A stretch of 9,533 nt of DNA from Ilumatobacteraceae bacterium (GTDB lineage: Bacteria > Actinomycetota > Acidimicrobiia > Acidimicrobiales > Ilumatobacteraceae), in NCBI GenBank assembly GCA_030728545.1, contig JANQZQ010000011.1:1-9533 (forward strand). Direction: 5' to 3'. The notes under the pieces were generated by a model. It saw nothing but the letters and a program-made list of their open reading frames with translations, did not search any database and was not told where the DNA came from. Position 1 is the stretch's first letter. Every line of letters begins with the position of its first letter. Shown in pieces: positions 5,618 to 9,533 of this stretch. A program made the position numbers and the translations under genes.

Positions 5618-7423
5618 ATGACCACGCGCGCTGACACCCGCACCAGCAATCCACGTTTGCTCGAGTGGGTGGATAAGTGGATTGCCATTTTGCAGCCCGA
5701 CGCCATCTACTGGTGTGACGGCTCGCAAGAGGAATACGACACGTTGTGCGGCGAATTAGTAGCAGCCGGTACGTTCACCAAACTCAACGACGAAAAACGA
5801 CCGAACTCGTATTGGGCGCACAGCGACCCAGGCGATGTGGCACGCGTTGAAGACCGCACGTTCATCTGCTCGGAACGCGCCATCGACGCCGGCCCCAACA
5901 ACAACTGGCGCCCACCAGCCGAAATGCGTAGCGAACTCACGGGGCTCTACACCGGAGCCATGCGTGGTCGCACGATGTATGTCGTGCCGTTCAGCATGGG
6001 CCCGCTTGGTTCAGACATCGCTCACATCGGGGTGCAACTCACCGACTCGGCATACGTCGCAGTCAACATGCGCATCATGACCCGCATGGGCCAAGGTGCA
6101 CTCGATGTGCTGGGCAACGGCGATTGGGTGCCGTGCGTGCACTCGGTTGGTGCACCACTCAGCGCCGGGCAACAAGATGTTGCATGGCCGTGCAACCCCG
6201 AGAACAAATACATCGTGCACTTCCCCGAGACTCGCGAGATCTGGTCGTATGGCTCGGGCTACGGCGGCAACGCATTGCTCGGCAAAAAGTGTTTTGCCTT
6301 GCGCATCGCATCGGTGATGGCTCGCGACAATGGCTGGCTGGCCGAGCACATGCTCATTCTCAAACTCACCAACCCGCAAGGCGAGTTCAAGTACATCGCG
6401 GCAGCATTTCCGTCGGCTTGTGGCAAAACCAATTTGGCAATGTTGGCACCAACGATTCCGGGCTGGAAAGCCGAAACAGTCGGTGATGACATCTGCTGGA
6501 TGAAGTTCGGTGCCGACGGTCGTTTGTATGCGATCAACCCCGAGGCAGGTTTCTTTGGCGTCGCCCCCGGCACCGGCTGGGTTACCAACGCCAACGCCAT
6601 GCACACGCTGCACGGCAATTGTCTGTTCACCAACACTGCGCTGACCGCCGACGGCGACGTGTGGTGGGAAGGTCTCAGCGACACACCACCCGCACGCGCC
6701 ACCGACTGGCGCAACAACCCGTGGACACCCGAGACCACCACGCCTGCATCGCACCCCAATGCGCGCTTTACCGCACCCGCCTCGCAATGCCCGTCGATTG
6801 CACCCGAGTGGCAAGACCCCAAAGGCGTGCCCATCTCGGCAATTTTGTTTGGCGGGCGTCGTCGCACCACCGTGCCACTCGTGACCGAATCATTCGACTG
6901 GGATCACGGCGTATTTTTGGGCTCGATCATGGCGAGCGAAACAACGGCTGCTGCAGGTGGCGCCGTCGGCAACTTGCGGTTTGACCCGATGGCGATGCTG
7001 CCGTTTTGTGGATACAACATGGCCGACTATTTTGCCCACTGGCTAAAAATTGGCAAGCAAGCCGACGCCGCGAAACTTCCAAAGATTTTCTTCGTCAACT
7101 GGTTTCGTCGCGACACCGATGGCCGCTACATCTGGCCGGGCTTCGGCGAAAACTCGCGCGTGCTCAAATGGGTATTCGAGCGCGTTGACGGCAAGTCAGC
7201 CGTGGACCGCACCGCAATTGGGCTCTTGCCTGCAGCGGGTGCCCTTGACACCACGGCGCTCGACGTGCCCCAAGATGACCTCGACACGCTGCTCAGCGTT
7301 GATGTGGATGGCTGGTTGGCGGCCGTGCCCCAGATTCGCCAACACTTCGAACAATTCGGCGAGCACATCCCTGCTGAGTTGTCAGCGGCGCTCGCCACGC
7401 TTGAACACCAACTTACGGCCTAG
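5618..7423 (+). CDS. pckG: Phosphoenolpyruvate carboxykinase, GTP-dependent
   Basis: Converts oxaloacetate + GTP to phosphoenolpyruvate + GDP + CO2, the entry step of gluconeogenesis (or, in reverse, anaplerosis). The 601-residue length is typical of the GTP-type enzyme. Recognisable segments in order: MRGRTMYVVPFSMGPLGSD (115-133, substrate-binding arginine region), YGSGYGGNALLGKK (211-224), the P-loop with reactive cysteine FPSACGKTNLAM (264-275), the second metal/nucleotide segment GDDICWM (289-295), NPEAGFFGVAPGT (307-319) and ILFGGRRRTTVPLV (about 410-425). The ATP-type enzyme is unrelated in these motifs, so the GTP assignment is secure. The ATG at 5618 gives an N-terminus of normal length but has no clear Shine-Dalgarno, and no good -10 lies just before it. 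Cotranscription with the cold-shock-like gene is the simplest reading. It converges with the membrane-protein gene at its 3' end, with 27 bases between stops. Confidence 0.97.
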   Translation: MTTRADTRTSNPRLLEWVDKWIAILQPDAIYWCDGSQEEYDTLCGELVAAGTFTKLNDEKRPNSYWAHSDPGDVARVEDRTFICSERAIDAGPNNNWRPPAEMRSELTGLYTGAMRGRTMYVVPFSMGPLGSDIAHIGVQLTDSAYVAVNMRIMTRMGQGALDVLGNGDWVPCVHSVGAPLSAGQQDVAWPCNPENKYIVHFPETREIWSYGSGYGGNALLGKKCFALRIASVMARDNGWLAEHMLILKLTNPQGEFKYIAAAFPSACGKTNLAMLAPTIPGWKAETVGDDICWMKFGADGRLYAINPEAGFFGVAPGTGWVTNANAMHTLHGNCLFTNTALTADGDVWWEGLSDTPPARATDWRNNPWTPETTTPASHPNARFTAPASQCPSIAPEWQDPKGVPISAILFGGRRRTTVPLVTESFDWDHGVFLGSIMASETTAAAGGAVGNLRFDPMAMLPFCGYNMADYFAHWLKIGKQADAAKLPKIFFVNWFRRDTDGRYIWPGFGENSRVLKWVFERVDGKSAVDRTAIGLLPAAGALDTTALDVPQDDLDTLLSVDVDGWLAAVPQIRQHFEQFGEHIPAELSAALATLEHQLTA

Positions 7424-7450
7424 CCGCTTAGCCGCCAGAAGGCGTGTAGT

Positions 7451-7825
7451 TCAGGTTTGCCCGACGAGCAGAGCGCGAATACCGAGGCCCATGATGAACA
7501 GGCCGCCAAAGCCGTATAACAAATAGACCCGTGACTTAAGTTGCGAGCGATACGAGTAGATGATGGCAATGGCGATGATGCCCACGAAACCGTAGAAGGC
7601 GTGAAACTGCTGGAGCACGAGTTTTTCTTTGTTGACAAGCACAACACCAATGGCCACCTGCACGAACATGGTGAACTGCGCCAGCGTGGTGAACCACCAC
7701 AGCGCGCGTGATCGCAGTGCCACCACTTTGTGTGCGCTCAGCGCCCAGATGCCGGCCATTGCATTGCCGATGATGACCACCCACGAAAACCCGGTGTGAA
7801 AGTCGGACAACGTCGAGGCAAACAT
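7451..7825 (-). CDS. Four-helix integral membrane protein, function unknown
   Basis: A 124-residue, very hydrophobic protein. Predicted membrane helices by eye are at about 13-31, 43-65, 74-91 and 99-121, with short loops carrying KEK (66-68), SYRSQLKSR (91-99) and HKVVALRSR (32-40). The positively charged loops after helices 1 and 3 suggest both termini face outside, but this is by eye only. Histidines at 10, 32 and 75 (QQFHAFYGF) are notable; His10 and His75 lie at helix edges, where heme or metal could bind, as in small b-type cytochrome-like proteins. I do not recognise the family and do not claim this. The ATG at 7825 follows the phosphatase stop by 34 bases. No Shine-Dalgarno is seen; TAGATT lies 9 bases upstream (7840-7835). 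It is the last gene of the right-hand minus-strand group. Confidence 0.8.
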   Translation of the reverse strand: MFASTLSDFHTGFSWVVIIGNAMAGIWALSAHKVVALRSRALWWFTTLAQFTMFVQVAIGVVLVNKEKLVLQQFHAFYGFVGIIAIAIIYSYRSQLKSRVYLLYGFGGLFIMGLGIRALLVGQT

Positions 7826-7859
7826 CAGACCACGAATCTACCGAATCGCTGAGTCAAGT

Positions 7860-8450
7860 TCAGCGAATGAGCGTGTCGGCTTCGGCGCCACCACCCACCA
7901 GCGTGAGCTTGCCATCGTCATCCACGTGCAGGGTGGTAATCGAAGCGTTGTCGAGGCTGCGAAACATGACCCGGTCGTCGCCTGTGGCTGCACCAATGAG
8001 CGCATTGATGGCGATGAAATGCGAAAACGCAATGGTGTCGCGGCGCACGGCACTCGCCCACTGCACGAGTTGTGAGTGAAAGTTGCGATACACCTCGCCG
8101 TGCGTGGCAAACACCTGTGCCCAAGTGCCGGCCATGACCTCGCGCAACCACTCGGTGCGATCAACAAGTGCCACACCTGTGGGCGAAGGAATCTCGGCAA
8201 TGCGTGGCTCGATGCGCGCTGCTTGACCAGTGATTTTGGTGTACGCATCTGCGGTCTCGCGGCAGCGCCGCAGCGGGCTCGACACCACGTCAACATCGGT
8301 GACGCTCCGCTTGGCATCTTGCAACAGCACTGTCAACCGCGACGCTGTCGCAGCAGACTGCTCACGCCCCAGGTTGTCGAGTTCGGGGTCGAGTGACGTA
8401 TCCCATCCTGCGGCAGCACGCCCATGACGAACCAAATAGAGCAACGTCAT
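7860..8450 (-). CDS. Histidine phosphatase (phosphoglycerate mutase-like) family protein
   Basis: A 196-residue protein of the branch-1 histidine phosphatase superfamily. It opens MTLLYLVRHGRAAAGW: RHG at 8-10 holds the phospho-accepting His9 and the phosphate-binding Arg8. LDNLGREQSAATASRL (about 24-39) matches the xLTxxGxxQA segment, VVSSPLRRCRETA (55-67) carries the second conserved arginine, and SHF (143-145) holds the second catalytic histidine (His144). E102 or E86 could be the acid/base. The substrate is not evident; members act on sugars, nucleotides, phospholipids or phosphoproteins. The ATG at 8450 is the only in-frame start that gives the family N-terminus. It has no Shine-Dalgarno and sits at the end of a tandem series of ATGA stop/start overlaps, so it is probably translated by coupling to the deacetylase gene upstream. 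Confidence 0.92.
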   Translation of the reverse strand: MTLLYLVRHGRAAAGWDTSLDPELDNLGREQSAATASRLTVLLQDAKRSVTDVDVVSSPLRRCRETADAYTKITGQAARIEPRIAEIPSPTGVALVDRTEWLREVMAGTWAQVFATHGEVYRNFHSQLVQWASAVRRDTIAFSHFIAINALIGAATGDDRVMFRSLDNASITTLHVDDDGKLTLVGGGAEADTLIR

Positions 8451-8485
8451 GACTTGAACAACGTCATGCGATAAACAACGTCATG
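8442..8485. repeat. Three tandem copies of a 10-bp sequence at 17-bp period
   Basis: CAACGTCATG (plus strand) occurs at 8442-8451, 8459-8468 and 8476-8485, with starts exactly 17 bases apart. On the minus (coding) strand each copy reads CATGACGTTG and contains an ATG. The two copies nearest the deacetylase share a longer 14-base match, CGCATGACGTTGTT. The last copy is the real start of the phosphatase gene (ATG ACG TTG). The likely origin is two slippage duplications of the start region followed by drift of the spacers. Confidence 0.9.
8447..8484 (-). promoter_or_regulatory. Two overlapping six-codon minicistrons before the phosphatase gene
   Basis: Read on the minus strand, the deacetylase stop TGA (8483-8481) overlaps ATG at 8484. 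That ATG opens MTLFIA-stop (8484-8464), whose TGA overlaps ATG at 8467. That one opens MTLFKS-stop (8467-8447), whose TGA overlaps the phosphatase ATG at 8450. All three junctions have the form ATGA, the classic arrangement for termination-reinitiation. The first three codons of each minicistron equal those of the phosphatase. That the sequences exist is certain; that ribosomes use them as a relay is inference, and they may be neutral remains of a duplication. Confidence 0.55.
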
Positions 8486-9284
8486 CGTCGAGCAGCGAAG
8501 CCACTCGTGATGGTGCCGGTGCCCCGACTCGAATGAACCACTCGGTGCCGAACGCACGCTGAAATGCTTCGTCAGACAACTCGGTGGCAAAACCTGTGTC
8601 GCTGAACTGGCTGGCGTGTGCGGCAATCGCCCGACGCTTGGCATCCACATGGGCACTCACGTCAATGTGATGGGTGATGGTGGCTTCGGGTTCGCCCATC
8701 GGGTTGCCGTCATCGGCGGGCTCGCGCGGGTCGAAGTCGTTGTCACCGCCGTTTGCTTTTGACCACTCGAACTGTTCGGCGAAGAAGTCGCGATTCAGCG
8801 TTACTTCAAACAAGTTCTTCACATCGGCTAGTTGGGCAGCGCGAGGCCCCACTTTGTGCACGTGCACGTGGTCGGGGTGGCCATAGTTGCCATGCCAGTC
8901 ATAGGTCACGAGCACAAATTGATCGGTGCCCTGTTGTTCTTCTTTGATGATGCGCACCAAACGCGCTGCAGCCTCGTCAACATCCGAACGAATAAACGCG
9001 CCGTCAGCGTCGTTCTGTGGCCAGCCCGTCATGCCACTGTCGGCGTAGCCGAGCCATTCGTAGCGCGAAACACCAAGAATCTTGCAAGATGCAGCAAGTT
9101 CGTCACGTCGTCGCGCAAGCAGTTCAGCGGGTGTTGCAATATCGGCCGGTCGCTCACCGTGCTGGCCGTCGGTGGCGGTTATGAGCACCAGCCGATGGCC
9201 AGCCGCTGCATATTTGGCGATGGTGCCACCACTAATGAGGCATTCGTCATCGGGGTGGGCGTGCAAAAAAAGAATCGTGGCCAT
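8481..9284 (-). CDS. PIG-L family zinc deacetylase (MshB/Mca-like)
   Basis: A 267-residue metal-dependent deacetylase of the PIG-L/LmbE fold. FLHAHPDDECLISGGTIAKY (6-25) carries the AHPDDE motif, with likely zinc ligands His10 and Asp13. YGHPDHVHVH (134-143) supplies the third ligand in the HPDH motif. GERPADIATPAELLARRRDEL (43-63) matches the typical segment that precedes the conserved LGxxxxxxLGYxDSGM, here present as LGVSRYEWLGYADSGM (70-85). The C-terminal ITHHIDVSAHVDAKRRAIAAHASQ (203-226) resembles the MshB/Mca region ending in K..A..AHATQ. MshB deacetylates GlcNAc-Ins in mycothiol synthesis and Mca cleaves mycothiol conjugates; from sequence alone I cannot choose between these or a generic N-acetyl sugar deacetylase. 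The ATG at 9284 is 6 bases past the CoA-transferase stop. Its stop lies in the ATGA relay before the phosphatase. Confidence 0.9.
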   Translation of the reverse strand: MATILFLHAHPDDECLISGGTIAKYAAAGHRLVLITATDGQHGERPADIATPAELLARRRDELAASCKILGVSRYEWLGYADSGMTGWPQNDADGAFIRSDVDEAAARLVRIIKEEQQGTDQFVLVTYDWHGNYGHPDHVHVHKVGPRAAQLADVKNLFEVTLNRDFFAEQFEWSKANGGDNDFDPREPADDGNPMGEPEATITHHIDVSAHVDAKRRAIAAHASQFSDTGFATELSDEAFQRAFGTEWFIRVGAPAPSRVASLLDA

Positions 9285-9290
9285 GGGCGA

Positions 9291-9533
9291 TTATGCCTGA
9301 CGTATCGCGCCAGATGCGATGAGTGTGTCAATGCGCACAGCATCGACACCCCAATCGGCCAGCACGGCTCGTGTGTGCTCGCCCGCGTGCGCGGGTGCAG
9401 TTGGCAAGTTGGTGGTGGTGCGCGAATATCGCGGTGCGGGTGCAGGTTGGGTGACACCGGCAACTTCGATGAACGTGCTGCGGGCCACGTTGTGCGGGTG
9501 TTGGGCGGCTTCACCCATGCGCAACACCGGTGC
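9291..9533 (-). CDS. Family III CoA-transferase (AMACR/CaiB-like), C-terminal fragment
   Basis: The last 80 codons of a gene that enters from the right edge. The visible protein reads APVLRMGEAAQHPHNVAR, then STFIEVAGVTQPAPAPRYSRT, a short Pro/Ala linker, then AGEHTRAVLADWGVD and a terminal GAIRQA. This is the standard C-terminus of family III CoA-transferases, especially the alpha-methylacyl-CoA racemase-like branch (APVLSxxEA..HPHNVARGTF...QPAPAPRFSRT...GEHTxxVLxxWG). These enzymes move CoA between carboxylates or epimerise 2-methylacyl-CoAs. The catalytic aspartate lies in the missing part. The stop TAA (9293-9291) is 6 bases before the deacetylase start, so they are probably cotranscribed. 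Confidence 0.9.
   Translation of the reverse strand, partial: APVLRMGEAAQHPHNVARSTFIEVAGVTQPAPAPRYSRTTTNLPTAPAHAGEHTRAVLADWGVDAVRIDTLIASGAIRQA

Noticed and set aside
6011..6814. Minus-strand open frame of 267 codons inside pckG
   Set aside because: pckG is certain on the plus strand; the antisense translation is Gly/Cys/Arg-rich and has no domain signature.
7421..7444. Possible terminator between pckG and the membrane-protein gene
   Set aside because: Only a 4-bp stem (CGCC, loop AGAA, GGCG at 7433-7444) and a short direct repeat TAGCCGC (7421-7427, 7429-7435) are present; too weak to call although a terminator would be expected for these convergent genes.
7838..8317. Second minus-strand open frame overlapping the histidine phosphatase
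   Set aside because: The phosphatase frame holds RHG, SSPLRR and SHF motifs; this one is a shifted-frame shadow.
8442..8485. The 17-bp-period repeat as an operator/iteron or CRISPR-like array
   Set aside because: Three copies at a gene start whose repeated part contains the start codon and first codons are better explained by duplication of the start region; the spacers are 7 bases and the repeats have no internal dyad long enough for an operator.

Overview
The window looks like a chromosomal housekeeping segment of a moderately GC-rich actinobacterium. The gene content and order (fakA-recG, then rsmD-coaD followed by a SepIVA-like gene), a GTP-type PEP carboxykinase, an MshB/Mca-like PIG-L deacetylase and the near absence of Shine-Dalgarno sequences fit Actinobacteria. 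Within that phylum the class Acidimicrobiia (Ilumatobacter-like) is my guess from the protein style; it is not proven. I see no insertion sequence, CRISPR array, tRNA, rRNA, phage gene or other sign of horizontal transfer.

Left part, 1-5333, is mostly on the minus strand. Reading in the direction of transcription, it starts with a DAK2-domain protein of the FakA/YloV family (3654-5333), followed 12 bases later by the RecG helicase (1485-3641). These end at a perfect 13-bp hairpin (1444-1476). On the far side of the hairpin is a small plus-strand gene for a four-cysteine zinc-ribbon-like protein (about 1258-1449), convergent with recG and divergent from rsmD. Then, again on the minus strand, come rsmD (693-1211), coaD (198-686) and the start of a SepIVA-like cell-division gene (before 179, cut by the window edge). 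The usual recG-rsmD-coaD run is thus split by an opposite-strand small gene plus a terminator.

Middle part, 5367-7423, is on the plus strand. A 73-residue protein resembling a cold-shock domain, but lacking its nucleic-acid-binding aromatics, lies 29 bases upstream of pckG (GTP-dependent PEP carboxykinase). It is divergent from fakA across only 33 bases.

Right part, 7451-9533, is on the minus strand and converges on pckG. In transcription order it holds the C-terminus of a family III CoA-transferase (AMACR-like, cut by the window edge), a PIG-L family zinc deacetylase, a histidine phosphatase and a four-helix membrane protein. Spacings are 6, 30 and 34 bases, so the group may be one transcription unit.

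The most unusual structure is at the deacetylase/phosphatase junction (8442-8485). A start-codon-containing 17-bp unit occurs three times in tandem. This gives two six-codon minicistrons, and each stop overlaps the next start as ATGA. The deacetylase stop, minicistron 1, minicistron 2 and the phosphatase start therefore form an unbroken chain of ATGA overlaps, a plausible termination-reinitiation relay. I see no convincing new defence or mobile system; most of the window is ordinary core genome.
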